DNA of 64,000 nt, taken from positions 62,001-126,000 of the forward strand of contig JBKGXV010000001.1 in NCBI GenBank assembly GCA_046546375.1. The letters run 5' to 3'. The DNA is from JAEZKC01 sp046546375 (GTDB lineage Bacteria; Fibrobacterota; Chitinivibrionia; Chitinivibrionales; Chitinispirillaceae). The translations under genes were made by a program, and so were the position numbers. Each line of letters opens with the position of its first letter. The stretch's first letter is position 1. Positions 42,731-52,749 of the stretch are shown piece by piece. The notes below the pieces were generated by a model. That model worked only from the letters and a program-made list of their open reading frames with translations. It ran no database searches and was not told where the DNA came from.

Positions 42731-43756
42731 TTACCTGAGAAGACCTGTTGTTTCAGAAAAACCGTGCATGATATTCATATTCTGCAGAGCCTGACCGCTT
42801 GCACCTTTCAAAAGATTGTCCAGAGCCGATACAGCTATAACCGGAAGGCCGTTTTCGCCGCCGGTGAAAGCAATATCACAGTAATTAGTGTGAGCTACTC
42901 CCGAAATGGAGGGCAGGTCTGAAGAATTCCGACTGCGTACGAATGGTTCATTTTCATAGAATGAGCTGACAATTTCGGCGCATTCCGCAGAGCTCAGATC
43001 GGTTTCTATATATATAGTTGAAAGAATTCCCCGGTTTATAGGCAGTAGGTGGGGGGAAAAGGTGACCACAACCGGACGGTCAGCTGCAGCTGAAAGCTCC
43101 TGTTCAATTTCCGGAGTATGCCGGTGTGTGCGCCCTATGGAATAGGCTGTGAAATTTTCATTCGCTTCCACAAAATGAGTATTCTGTTTGAGCTTGCGTC
43201 CCGCACCACTCACTCCCGATTTGGAATCGGCAATTATCTGTTTGATGGAACCGGAAGCTTTTTTCAGCAGAGGCATGAGTGGCAGAAGAACACTAGTAAC
43301 ATAGCATCCGGGGTTAGCTATTAGCGAACTACCGGCAATTTCGCTCCGGTAAAGCTCCGGAAGACCGTAAACTGCATCTTTGAGGTGTTCCGGTGAAGGG
43401 TGCTCCGTTTTGTACCAGGTTTTATATACATTGGTGTCCCGCAGCCTGAAATCCGCGCTCAGATCAATCACTTTTAGTCCCTTTTTTATATAAGGAATCA
43501 GCAGACCGGCGGAAACAGCGTGAGGGAGGCAGGAGAAAATACAATCCGCTTCCCGCTTCTGAGCTTCCTCTGGAGAGATCAGCGTATCATCGAATATTCC
43601 TTTAAGTGTAGGGAAAATCGTATTCAGGCGTTGAGATGCATAGCTTTGAGATGAAATGAATTCAATAGATACGTTCGGGTGCCATGCAAGCATCCGAATC
43701 AACTCTGCTCCCGTATAGGAAGTGGCTCCCAGAATCCCAACCCGTACTTCTGCCAT
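42731..43756 (-). CDS. argC: N-acetyl-gamma-glutamyl-phosphate reductase
   Basis: A 341-residue NADPH-dependent reductase. The N-terminal Rossmann motif is VGILGATSYTGAELIRML (about residues 6-23). The catalytic cysteine lies in ANPGCYVTS (near 150). DSKSGVSGAGR and HRHTPEIEQEL are family motifs. It heads the arginine operon argC-argB-argD-argG. The genes argJ/argA, argF and argH are not here and must lie elsewhere. Confidence 0.95.
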   Translation of the reverse strand: MAEVRVGILGATSYTGAELIRMLAWHPNVSIEFISSQSYASQRLNTIFPTLKGIFDDTLISPEEAQKREADCIFSCLPHAVSAGLLIPYIKKGLKVIDLSADFRLRDTNVYKTWYKTEHPSPEHLKDAVYGLPELYRSEIAGSSLIANPGCYVTSVLLPLMPLLKKASGSIKQIIADSKSGVSGAGRKLKQNTHFVEANENFTAYSIGRTHRHTPEIEQELSAAADRPVVVTFSPHLLPINRGILSTIYIETDLSSAECAEIVSSFYENEPFVRSRNSSDLPSISGVAHTNYCDIAFTGGENGLPVIAVSALDNLLKGASGQALQNMNIMHGFSETTGLLR

Positions 43757-43895
43757 TTTGTTTATCCGTTCCAGTTGAAGTTATCGTTCTTTAGATGAAC
43801 AAACGTCTTAAAATAATACAAAACTGGAGCTTTGGGTAACCCCAATGAACTCTGAGGGGTTATTGGGAAGATGATTGGATGGATAACCTGGTGAA

Positions 43896-43930
43896 AGAAG
43901 AAAAGAGACCCCCCTTGGAACAGGGGGGCT
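43896..43930 (-). terminator. probable terminator after the 891-residue secreted protein gene
   Basis: On the minus strand CCCCCC (43928-43923) and GGGGGG (43914-43909) form a 6-bp GC stem around an 8-base loop, followed by the T-rich but interrupted TCTCTTTTCTTC. It lies about ten bases after the stop codon. Confidence 0.75.
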
Positions 43931-43936
43931 GTGGAT

Positions 43937-46612
43937 TTATTCTGAAACACCGATTTTGATTGTCTTTTTATGAACTCTGCCCTCCTGGTCGGTGCAGAAC
44001 ACCATACACAAGTACATACCGGGGCTGACCCTTCTGCCCCGTTTGGTGCAGAGATCCCAGTATAACCCGTAATCCTGGTAGGAACCAGCCTGTTTCATCT
44101 CAAGATCTTCTACAATCAGATTACCTACTGCATCATAGATCCGTGCGGTTCCGAATTCCCCGTTTTTTTCCTTTAAAGGTTTGCGAGCTCGCAGAGCTAT
44201 AATCATTCCGTCTGCAGAAGAGCGCCCTTCCAGAATATCAGCATAGAATGCCATGACTTCAGGACTCAATGTAGCTCCAGGCTTGAATGGATTTGGGGTA
44301 GCGGATATCACTAAGGTGTTGTCACCCCCCAACTCTATAACAGTTTTTCTGGCCAGTTCTCTGCCCGGAGGTTCGTTTTCCGCAGCATCTATACCTTCAG
44401 AATGGAGCTGAAGGCTGTCCTGATGAGGTTTTATGGCCAGGTCAGGATTATCAGTACTGTTGCGTACTATCATCAGTTCCTGAATGAACGGAGTGTTTTC
44501 AGTGATTATCAGTTCAGATTCATTCAGGACATCATCATTACAAGTGTTTTCACCCATTCTGTAAAAACTGAAAATATCAGCTGGGTTGGCATCAATCAGC
44601 AGATCACGTCTCACCGGTTCACTTAGCTCAATGACAAGAGTATCACTTTGGGTGTTCAGATCCGGAGGGAAGTATTTAGCCTTGTCTATCACCGCTCCGG
44701 CACCGTCAGTGGCGGTCAGTCCCGAAACCTGGATATGGTTGATATTTTCTGATATGAGTATGGGAACCGTTCCGCTTACAGATGGCTCCCAGCCAGTCTG
44801 AAGTCCCCATCTGTCCGTTTCTCTGAGATCCACATACCATAAGGTATCTGTCTGAGAATCTGCTGAACGGAGTGTGTGGAGTTGAAGCTTTCTGCTGCTG
44901 GTTTCAGTGATGTTGAGAAGTTGATCAGGTATCAGTGTCGAATCGATGGAAACAGCTTTGGTGAAGTATAGGTCGATTCTGTCCAGATATCCGTTTCCGT
45001 TTGTGTCTCTGGTGATTGCTTGATGGAGAATAGAAAGGTTCTGACATACGATTTCGGCCTGAGCAGGAATAAGAGAACCTTCACTGACCTGCACCGCTGT
45101 ACTGCCCGAACCTGTGCGGATTATAACTCCCGCATAAGCTGTATCTGCTCGGCTCTGTGCTGTCGCGATCGATTCGTCTTCAGAAGACCACTGGCTTTTT
45201 TCAGAATCGGCGAATCTGACAAAATTGTTGTACCGGTCACGTGCAACCGCATATAGAAGCGCTGAGTTCGCCCCGTTCCCGAGCTGGATTTCTGTTGGTG
45301 GAGAGTTCTGGTTTCTCAACTGATCGGTGATTTCAGCTTCTTTCTGAATGTCCAGATGGTGAGGATCCGAGGGCATCACATGTACAACTGAGGTGGTGCA
45401 GAGCGTCTGCTGGGTTTCCGGGTCCGTCACACATGCCCTCACGAGCATCTCACGCCACGCTTTGGTTCCGGTGATTGAGGTGGACTCCCCATGTGTGAAT
45501 GAGATTGAATCCCCCGGTCGGGGATCGATTATTTCCCATTCTACAAAGGGAAGAAGGTCTGTAATGAGACTGTCCCGTTGATCATACAAAACAGCCTGCA
45601 TATCCACACTCTCACCTGCTTTGAGAGTATCGCTGTTCACCACTATTTCAATGCGGTTGGCCACAAAAAGAGTATGTGTCAGAGATGCATACATTATGGC
45701 ATCGTAGATTATCTGTTCGGAGGCTGCTTCGTTCTGCAAAAACTGTGGTTGGAATGAAAGCGCTACCGCACGGCGTACAATCTCGTGTGTTGTGGTATCC
45801 TGTATAGCCACCAGCACATTGAGCTGATCATCCATTTGCGGCTGAACCTGGCCATCCCAGTATCCCTGCTGAAATCCCAGCATGGTTATCCACTGAGGGT
45901 ATAGAACTGTATACCTGTCAGCATCAGCCTGGCACCGGCCCGCACCCAATGGGTTGAAATAAAGTGTGCCGCCATCCAGAATGGAATCCACCGCATTGGA
46001 GATAATGCCGTTTGCTCCCGGATAGGCTAGGGTGCCATCGTTATTGCGCACTTTCACATTTTCATCGTTTTCTCTGAGAAGCCCTATCCACAAGGAGTCG
46101 ATGTGTGTTGCATCCCCCATGGGAGCTGGCATATTCTCCACACCGTCGAATCCGAACGCCTCCTGAGCCAGATTTCCCGCATCATCTCCCACGGAAACGA
46201 TTCCTATCCGATGTTCTACCGCCTCATTGAATATCCTCTCGAGATTCTCTCCATTCCACCCCGTGGACCATCCCGCATTCGAGTGTATAATGGTATGGGG
46301 GATAGTATCTTCACCCCAGAGATTTACCACCTGATCCCAGGTAACATGATCTTCTTGAGAATTGCGCAGAGTTTTTATATCGGGAAGACGATCGGTATCC
46401 AGGGCGTTGAGTATGAACTGCAGAGTCTTTTCTCCAACAGGTCTCGTGTCATCATTGCAGGAACTTCTTCCCTCCGCATCATTCCAGATAATGGCGACTC
46501 GGACAGTGTCTTCGTACTGAGGGGCCACGCGGTAGCGAGCTTGGGCATAAATGCCGCCACAGCAGAAAAACACAAACAGAAAAACATGTGAAATATTACT
46601 CGGCAATTTCAT
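43937..46612 (-). CDS. large secreted protein with FlgD-like C-terminal domain
   Basis: An 891-residue exported protein. I placed the start at 46612, where GGGGG precedes an ATG and a clean signal peptide follows (HVFLFVFFCCGGIYAQA). The frame is open far upstream, but that part overlaps the smc gene region. Residues about 25-290 look like a flavodoxin or amidotransferase-like fold (VRVAIIWNDAEG, IVSVGDDAGNLA). Beta-sandwich repeats fill the middle. The last ~90 residues are FlgD-like (ARIYDAVGNLIVEDL, SPGMYLCMV), as seen on many surface proteins of type IX-secreting bacteria. The function is unknown. Confidence 0.75.
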   Translation of the reverse strand: MKLPSNISHVFLFVFFCCGGIYAQARYRVAPQYEDTVRVAIIWNDAEGRSSCNDDTRPVGEKTLQFILNALDTDRLPDIKTLRNSQEDHVTWDQVVNLWGEDTIPHTIIHSNAGWSTGWNGENLERIFNEAVEHRIGIVSVGDDAGNLAQEAFGFDGVENMPAPMGDATHIDSLWIGLLRENDENVKVRNNDGTLAYPGANGIISNAVDSILDGGTLYFNPLGAGRCQADADRYTVLYPQWITMLGFQQGYWDGQVQPQMDDQLNVLVAIQDTTTHEIVRRAVALSFQPQFLQNEAASEQIIYDAIMYASLTHTLFVANRIEIVVNSDTLKAGESVDMQAVLYDQRDSLITDLLPFVEWEIIDPRPGDSISFTHGESTSITGTKAWREMLVRACVTDPETQQTLCTTSVVHVMPSDPHHLDIQKEAEITDQLRNQNSPPTEIQLGNGANSALLYAVARDRYNNFVRFADSEKSQWSSEDESIATAQSRADTAYAGVIIRTGSGSTAVQVSEGSLIPAQAEIVCQNLSILHQAITRDTNGNGYLDRIDLYFTKAVSIDSTLIPDQLLNITETSSRKLQLHTLRSADSQTDTLWYVDLRETDRWGLQTGWEPSVSGTVPILISENINHIQVSGLTATDGAGAVIDKAKYFPPDLNTQSDTLVIELSEPVRRDLLIDANPADIFSFYRMGENTCNDDVLNESELIITENTPFIQELMIVRNSTDNPDLAIKPHQDSLQLHSEGIDAAENEPPGRELARKTVIELGGDNTLVISATPNPFKPGATLSPEVMAFYADILEGRSSADGMIIALRARKPLKEKNGEFGTARIYDAVGNLIVEDLEMKQAGSYQDYGLYWDLCTKRGRRVSPGMYLCMVFCTDQEGRVHKKTIKIGVSE

Positions 46613-46999
46613 AATCCCCCCATTTACACTATGACTCTTTGGTCTATTCAAATTATAACCATGAGAAGAGAAAAAAATATACACCAGGGGCGAAAAAGTG
46701 TATTCCTGATCAGTACAGTTTTTATATTTAGCTGTCCAGAGCTGTGTTTTTCGTATGCAGCAAAGAACAAGCCGACCTTCATTTCCAGAAAATGCAGCTG
46801 ATCTGTGGAAATGCAACCCCCTGAATCTGCACAATGAAGCCCTTGAAGATAATCTGAAAAATACTCCCGCACTGATTGTGCTTTTTCTTGACCCCAAACC
46901 CAAGATATTGTATCTTGAAGACGGTTGCTCTGCTACGGATAGTGGGTGACCGCTGTAAGACACTGATTTTACCCAGCATCTGATTTCAAGGAAACCTGC
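46613..46999. other. divergent intergenic region between secreted protein gene and smc
   Basis: About 387 bases containing the control regions of two divergent genes. On the minus strand a TATAAT (46657-46652) lies about 40 bases before the secreted protein start, but its -35 region is only T-rich. On the plus strand AAGGAAA precedes the smc ATG. I see no gene or RNA here. Confidence 0.45.
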
Positions 47000-49900
47000 A
47001 TGATTCTCAGGAAATTGTCGATCTACGGATTCAAGTCTTTTGCAGACAAAACCGAACTGCGCTTTGGTGAGGGAATGACCGCCGTTATCGGTCCTAACGG
47101 TTGCGGTAAAAGTAACGTGGTGGACGCAATCCGATGGGTCTTTGGTGAACAGAAAGCATCCGCGCTGAGAAGTGCCAGCATGCAGGAGGTTATCTTCTCC
47201 GGCACCCAAAGACGTCAGCCGCTCAATATGGCCGAAGTTTCCCTTACTATTGAAAACAACCAGAAGGTGCTTCCTGTAGAGTACAACGAGGTTTCCATTT
47301 CCAGACGGGTCTACAGAAGCGGCGAAAGTGAATACCGCATCAACAAAGTCCCTTGTCGACTACGCGATATTCATAATCTCTTCTTGGATACAGGGGTGGG
47401 AAGCAGTGCCTATACCACCATAGAGAATTCGATGATCAATGCCATTCTTTCTGATAAAGCCGAGGAAAGAAGGGTGCTGTTTGAAGAGGCTGCCGGAATA
47501 GGTAAGTACAAGCAGCGCAGAAAAGAGAGTCAAAGACAGCTTGAAAGAACCCGTCAGGATCTCTTGAGAATAAATGACAAGGTTCAGGAGGCAGACCGAC
47601 AGGTCCGCATGCTTGCACGGCATGTGGAGAAAGCAAAAAGGTATAAAAGCTATTTCGAAGATTTAAAATCTCTTGAAGTGGGATATGAAAACCGCAGATA
47701 TATCAGCCTTACAGAGAATATGAATGAGCGCAGAACATTTCTGTCCGAGGCTGAAGGGAACAGAGAGCTGCTGCGGGCGCAGATCGCCACCTCCGAGTCC
47801 AGAATCGAAAAAATGCAGATGGCTGCACTGGAAAAGGAAAAGGAGCTCGAACTTGCTTCGCGCAATGTGAGTGAAGCCAATGAGAAAATCATAAAAATCG
47901 ACAGGGACATTTCTGTAACCACCGAACGGCTGAGCAACCTTAAACAGAATGTGTCCAGATTTGACCAGGATGTGATTACTCTCGAAAAGCAGGTCGAGGA
48001 GAGTATTCGTCTGAAAAATCAGATTGAGAAAAGCATCATAGAACGTGAGGCTCAGCTTCAGAAAAGTTCCGAAAGAGTCGAGGGGGCAAACAACGAACTG
48101 GCTCAATTCGATGAACGGCTACAGATAAAAAGACAGGAAGCGGATCAGCTCGGACGGGATCAGATTGAACTTATAAATCAGCTCGGTGAAGCCAAGAACA
48201 ATCTGGGCACATCAAAATCCAATCTCAGCAATGCTCTTGAGCGTAAAGACAGGGACGAACGGGAGATATTCAACCTGGAAGCGAGGCTTGAGGAGTACCA
48301 GGATGCCATTGAGGTCTGCAGAAAGCAGCTTCTGGAAGTTGATAATGCCAACCGTAACCATCTGCAGTCAAGGGAAGTTCTGCTTGGTCGCATCGAAAAG
48401 GAAGAGAAACGCTATAACGATCTGGTGGAGCGGGAAAAGCATCTTGAGGCCCAGATCGGCTCCAACCGTTCTCAGCTGAAATTTCTGGAAGGACTGGATG
48501 CTGCTTTTGAAGGTTACGAATCCGGCGTGAAAGCTCTTCTCACCGCTAAACTCCCTGGAATGAGGGGGATTGTCGCTGATTTGATCAATGTTACCGATGA
48601 AAGTGTGCTTCCTCTGGTTGAAAAACTTCTGGGTAACAGAATACAGACGGTTGTTTTCGATACCGACGAGCAACTCAAGTATGCTGTTGATTTTCTGGGT
48701 AAAGAGAAAGCCGGTTCTGCCTGCATGATCTCCCTTGAGAATCTCAGCAGTGCGGTGCCTGTTTCTTCGAAATCCCAAGTCCAGCCCTTGAGACCGTTGG
48801 TGAAAACGATTGAGGGCTGTTCTGTTCTTGCTGATTACCTGTTCAATAATCTGGGAGTGGCGGCGGATTTCGGCAGCGCACGAACCGCAGTAGGCCAGTG
48901 CGGTCAGAATTGTGCAGTTGTTACCCGTGATGGAGTGATCTGCAGAGGGGATGGAAGTGTTGTTGCCGGAAATTCCAAAAAGGAAACAGCCGGTATTCTT
49001 CAGCGTAAACAGCAGATTGAAAAGCTCGCTCTCGATATCAAACGTCATGAAAAGGAACATCTGGAAGTTCTTACCAAAAAAGACTCCTGTGTCATGAACC
49101 GTGATGAGGCAAAACTTGCACTCATCGAAATTGATGAGAAGATAAACAAAGGGCAGCGGGAACAGCAGGAGCAGCAGACTACCATAAAGCACTATGAGAA
49201 TGAAACACATACGATAGTGAACAGAGTTCAGGCTCTCAGACCGGAACTTGCCGGTATCTCAGAAAAAATAAGAGAGCTTGAGGAAGCTATCTCCACAGGT
49301 GAAGCTGAAGTCGCAACAATCCAGAGCCGGCGTGATGGCCTGGAGGAACAGGTGGAAATCGCCAGGGCAGGTGTGCGTACCATGGAAGAGGAACGAAGAG
49401 CTTTGGTGGAGCATCTCAAGAATATCGAACTGGAGGTGCACGGGCTTAAGAATCGGATCGCTCAGGATAAGCGTGATATCGAGAGGCTCACCAGAGATAT
49501 AAAGGTTTTTGGTGAAAGAAAACATTCCAAAGCAGAGGACAAGAGAAAAAGCCTGGCTGAGATCATAGATTTGGAAAATCATCAGAACACTTTAAGCGAG
49601 GAGCTTGAATCAGCCAAAGAGAAACGTCTTGAACTCGAAGGTATCAGAGATGGTATTCGTGAAGAATACAATGGACAGCTCAATGAAATCGATGAATCCC
49701 GCAAGGAGATCAAGGGTGTTCAGTCTGATCTGGAAAGAATCGCCAACCAGGTGCACGACAGTGAACTGAAGCAGACCAGGGATGAACAGGAACGTCGCCG
49801 TATAAGGGAGAGAATGTGGGAGGCGTATGAGCTTGATTTGGAGGATCCCCCTGAGGGGCTGCCGGTCATTGATGAGGAGGACAGTCAGGTTGTTCAGAAT

Positions 49901-50545
49901 ATCTCCATGCTCAAAGAGCGTATCAAGCATGTGGGTCAGGTCAATATGGCCGCACTGGAGGATTACGAAGTGGAAAGCCAGAGGCTCAAGGAACTGACCG
50001 AGCAGAGGGATGATCTGCAGAATGCGGTGGATGAGCTGGACAAGGCCATAAAGAAGCTCGACAGGGAAGCCAGAGCGCAATTCTTGACCACATTCGAGCA
50101 GGTTCAGAAGAATTTCACCGAGATGTTCACCACTCTTTTCGAAGGGGGAGAGGCCAACATACAGCTTGAGGAAAATTCAGACCCGCTTGAGGCGGAGATA
50201 AAGATAAATGTGCGGCCTGCAGGAAAGAAAATGCGTGGAGTGCAGCTTCTTTCCGGTGGCGAGCGGGCACTGACCGCCATCTCTCTTCTGTTTGCTCTCT
50301 ATCTGGTAAAGCCATCCGCATACTGTATTCTCGATGAGCTTGATGCGCCGCTTGATGATGCGAATATCGGCAGGTTTGTGAAGGTTCTGAAGAAATTTGC
50401 GGAGAAAACCCAGTTTATAGTGATCACCCACAACAAGCGTACCATGGAAGCTGCGGATCTGCTTTACGGAGTGACCCAGCAGGAATCGGGTGTCTCAACT
50501 ATTGTATCGGTCAAATTTGATGATCCGGCTCTGCAGGCAGCGTAG
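47000..50545 (+). CDS. smc: chromosome segregation protein SMC
   Basis: A 1181-residue SMC of full length. The Walker A motif is GPNGCGKSNVVDAIRW (about residues 32-47). Two long coiled-coil arms (about 170-500 and 670-1020) flank a hinge (about 505-665: GMRGIVADLINV, GVICRGDGSVVAGN). The ABC signature LLSGGERALTAISLL and Walker B CILDELDAPLDDANI end the protein. SMC forms a condensin ring with ScpA and ScpB, whose genes are not in the window. It is a single plus-strand gene. Confidence 0.97.
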   Translation: MILRKLSIYGFKSFADKTELRFGEGMTAVIGPNGCGKSNVVDAIRWVFGEQKASALRSASMQEVIFSGTQRRQPLNMAEVSLTIENNQKVLPVEYNEVSISRRVYRSGESEYRINKVPCRLRDIHNLFLDTGVGSSAYTTIENSMINAILSDKAEERRVLFEEAAGIGKYKQRRKESQRQLERTRQDLLRINDKVQEADRQVRMLARHVEKAKRYKSYFEDLKSLEVGYENRRYISLTENMNERRTFLSEAEGNRELLRAQIATSESRIEKMQMAALEKEKELELASRNVSEANEKIIKIDRDISVTTERLSNLKQNVSRFDQDVITLEKQVEESIRLKNQIEKSIIEREAQLQKSSERVEGANNELAQFDERLQIKRQEADQLGRDQIELINQLGEAKNNLGTSKSNLSNALERKDRDEREIFNLEARLEEYQDAIEVCRKQLLEVDNANRNHLQSREVLLGRIEKEEKRYNDLVEREKHLEAQIGSNRSQLKFLEGLDAAFEGYESGVKALLTAKLPGMRGIVADLINVTDESVLPLVEKLLGNRIQTVVFDTDEQLKYAVDFLGKEKAGSACMISLENLSSAVPVSSKSQVQPLRPLVKTIEGCSVLADYLFNNLGVAADFGSARTAVGQCGQNCAVVTRDGVICRGDGSVVAGNSKKETAGILQRKQQIEKLALDIKRHEKEHLEVLTKKDSCVMNRDEAKLALIEIDEKINKGQREQQEQQTTIKHYENETHTIVNRVQALRPELAGISEKIRELEEAISTGEAEVATIQSRRDGLEEQVEIARAGVRTMEEERRALVEHLKNIELEVHGLKNRIAQDKRDIERLTRDIKVFGERKHSKAEDKRKSLAEIIDLENHQNTLSEELESAKEKRLELEGIRDGIREEYNGQLNEIDESRKEIKGVQSDLERIANQVHDSELKQTRDEQERRRIRERMWEAYELDLEDPPEGLPVIDEEDSQVVQNISMLKERIKHVGQVNMAALEDYEVESQRLKELTEQRDDLQNAVDELDKAIKKLDREARAQFLTTFEQVQKNFTEMFTTLFEGGEANIQLEENSDPLEAEIKINVRPAGKKMRGVQLLSGGERALTAISLLFALYLVKPSAYCILDELDAPLDDANIGRFVKVLKKFAEKTQFIVITHNKRTMEAADLLYGVTQQESGVSTIVSVKFDDPALQAA

Positions 50546-50604
50546 CGCTGAACTGCAGAGATAAGTTTTTCGGGGTTTTTCAGATGTGGCAGGTAAAGAA
50601 AAGT

Positions 50605-52749
50605 TTACAGGTGGGTGTGCTGTTTTTCACTTCCGTGATCTTTTCTGGTTTTCTCCAGATACGATCTGAGATCCTTTATTTTATCATCGGGTACAGTGAC
50701 TGAAACTCTTGCCTTGATTTTCGCTTCCTTGTTATTCAGAATAAAACTGCTGTCTTCAATTTTCTTCTTTATGCGGTCTTTTACAATCAATGCCCCTTTT
50801 TCGTCGGTCATGGACAGTATGGCGAAAATGGCAGGGTTTTTAAAGATGTCAATGGCGCCTATGAGGTCGATGTCCCTGAGAAGTGCTTTGGTACAGGAAA
50901 ACACCTGGGGAAGTAGCTGGGCTTGATCCTCATCATCGGCTGATCTGCACTCTTTTTGCTGAGTGACTGTATTCAGAGTTATAGTGATTGATGAAAACGG
51001 GGTATTGTAACGGATGTGCTGTTTGAGCTCCCGATTAGTCAGAAAGCGCATATTGTTCGATCCGAGCGCATTCTGAGGCAGAACAACTTTACCGCCAGAG
51101 GCTACCTGTTTTGTGAGCTGGGTGAAAAAATCCCTGATCTGTTCGTTATCGTAACCTCTTGATTTCAGAGCTGCAGAAAGTGAATCCTGAAGCCTTGATT
51201 GCTGAAAAGAATTACCCGCGAAATTGCGGATGGATTGTGACAGTGCCTCAATATCCTTTTCCCCGTTTGAATCAACCAGTTCTTCAATCCATTTGTCGGA
51301 AACGGAATTGAATGTGGCTTCAAACCGTTCTGTGAGCTGTTTTTTCACTTTCAAAAGAACCGGTTCCTCAACCCCTTTTTTCCTGAGTTGTGCGAAGAGC
51401 TGGCTTTCCAGCTTTGCAAGAACTTTTTTCAGAGCCTGTCCGCCCTGCGGACCGGTTATCTCATTGTTCTGAAGAGCCATCTGCGAACATACTTCTTCAA
51501 TATGATTTGTGAGTATTTCCGCAAGTCCCGAGGAATCCTTTTCTGTACCATGCCGAATTTCAGAAGCCAGCAGTACAAGCTGAGCAGCCTCATCCGGTTT
51601 CGATTTGATTGCCTCCACCAGGTCACTGACCGATGCACCTATGGAATCTGCCGCATCATTCAGCGAGACGGAAAGTGCTTCGCTTCTCATTTCCATATCC
51701 AGCATGCGGATCAGTTCAAGATAGTCGTTTAGAGTCATTCCTTCCGATAGAAGCATCTTTTTAAGCTGGGGAAGGACACTCATGAGCTCCGAACTGTCCG
51801 GAAGCATTCTCCTGATGATCTGTGTGAGACGTTTGAGTGATAGTTTACCTGAACCGTATTCCTCTTTCACCAACTTAACTATAGCATCACAGGTCAGCTC
51901 ATTCATCTGATCTGATAACAGATCGGATGATTTCATCATCCTGCCTGTTACCTTCTGGATTTCAATTGCTTCGGTCAAATCAGTTTTCAGTTTGAAAATC
52001 GCTTCCAGCAGCTCTTTTACAGTATGTGGCTGCGCATCTGAAATTTCTGTCTTCAGTTTTCCCAGAGTTTCTGATACTGTATAGGCTAAATTCGGGCTGT
52101 CTTTTGCCTTTGAAAGTACTTCCGCCACCTGACTGGGCTCTTCCAGAAGAGAGCTAAGTGTCAATACCTGTTCTATCTGTTTCAAAGCTTCTGTACTCAA
52201 CCCTTGTGCTGAAAAAACAGTTTGTGGCCGATTGGAGATGTGAGTAGTTTCAGAATGTGGCTGCGGATCTGAACAGAGACCTTTTGGCTGTGCCTGATCG
52301 GCGGTTATTTTACCAAAAACAACGTAGTTTATTCTGATATTGGGAATATCTCCAGGTGTAAAACCGGTGATTTCTTCCTGAGTCGAAGGTATATTGGTTG
52401 TATCGCCCGCGAGAGCTACGAAAGACTCTATGTCACTTCTGGTGACACCTTTTTCGAAGCTGACAGATCGGAGGCCTATTTTATCGAAATGCTGAACGAG
52501 TTTATTGATATTGGTGGTTTTGTCCAAAGGATGATCTTCAATCAGAAGTGAATCCTGATTGACAATGAAAGAGAGCATTCCGTGATTGGAAAGACTTTTT
52601 GAAAGTGATTCAAAAAAAGTGCCAGCATTTTTCTTTGTTGCAGGATGAGTTGAACCATAGAGAATCGAGCTGTTGAACAGCATCACAAAAAGCCGTCCGA
52701 TCTGTTCGGCAACTTTCTGATTCAGATTTTCAGGGGCATCAGATGTCAT
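50605..52749 (-). CDS. large cytosolic protein of unknown function, coupled to a Ser/Thr kinase
   Basis: A 714-residue protein without signal peptide or clear membrane segments. The N-terminal ~130 residues (LFVMLFNSSILYGSTHPATKK, LSFIVNQDSLLIEDHPL, VTRSDIESFVALAG) resemble a conserved N-terminal module I associate with HD-GYP and HEAT-type proteins of delta-proteobacteria. The middle (about 200-550) is helical and repetitive. The last ~140 residues are a mixed alpha/beta domain (FSSITITLNTV, AIFAILSMTDEKGALIVKDRI). Its start overlaps the kinase gene by 11 bases, so it may be a kinase substrate or effector. Named function: none recognised. Confidence 0.65.
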   Translation of the reverse strand: MTSDAPENLNQKVAEQIGRLFVMLFNSSILYGSTHPATKKNAGTFFESLSKSLSNHGMLSFIVNQDSLLIEDHPLDKTTNINKLVQHFDKIGLRSVSFEKGVTRSDIESFVALAGDTTNIPSTQEEITGFTPGDIPNIRINYVVFGKITADQAQPKGLCSDPQPHSETTHISNRPQTVFSAQGLSTEALKQIEQVLTLSSLLEEPSQVAEVLSKAKDSPNLAYTVSETLGKLKTEISDAQPHTVKELLEAIFKLKTDLTEAIEIQKVTGRMMKSSDLLSDQMNELTCDAIVKLVKEEYGSGKLSLKRLTQIIRRMLPDSSELMSVLPQLKKMLLSEGMTLNDYLELIRMLDMEMRSEALSVSLNDAADSIGASVSDLVEAIKSKPDEAAQLVLLASEIRHGTEKDSSGLAEILTNHIEEVCSQMALQNNEITGPQGGQALKKVLAKLESQLFAQLRKKGVEEPVLLKVKKQLTERFEATFNSVSDKWIEELVDSNGEKDIEALSQSIRNFAGNSFQQSRLQDSLSAALKSRGYDNEQIRDFFTQLTKQVASGGKVVLPQNALGSNNMRFLTNRELKQHIRYNTPFSSITITLNTVTQQKECRSADDEDQAQLLPQVFSCTKALLRDIDLIGAIDIFKNPAIFAILSMTDEKGALIVKDRIKKKIEDSSFILNNKEAKIKARVSVTVPDDKIKDLRSYLEKTRKDHGSEKQHTHL

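Noticed and set aside
46613..47209. Upstream extension of the 891-residue secreted protein frame
   Set aside because: The frame stays open for about 200 codons, but the signal peptide and ribosome binding site are at 46612 and the extension overlaps the smc 5' end antisense.
48368..49210. 280-codon minus-strand frame inside smc
   Set aside because: It lies wholly antisense to a full-length, well-supported SMC and has no family-like sequence or ribosome binding site.
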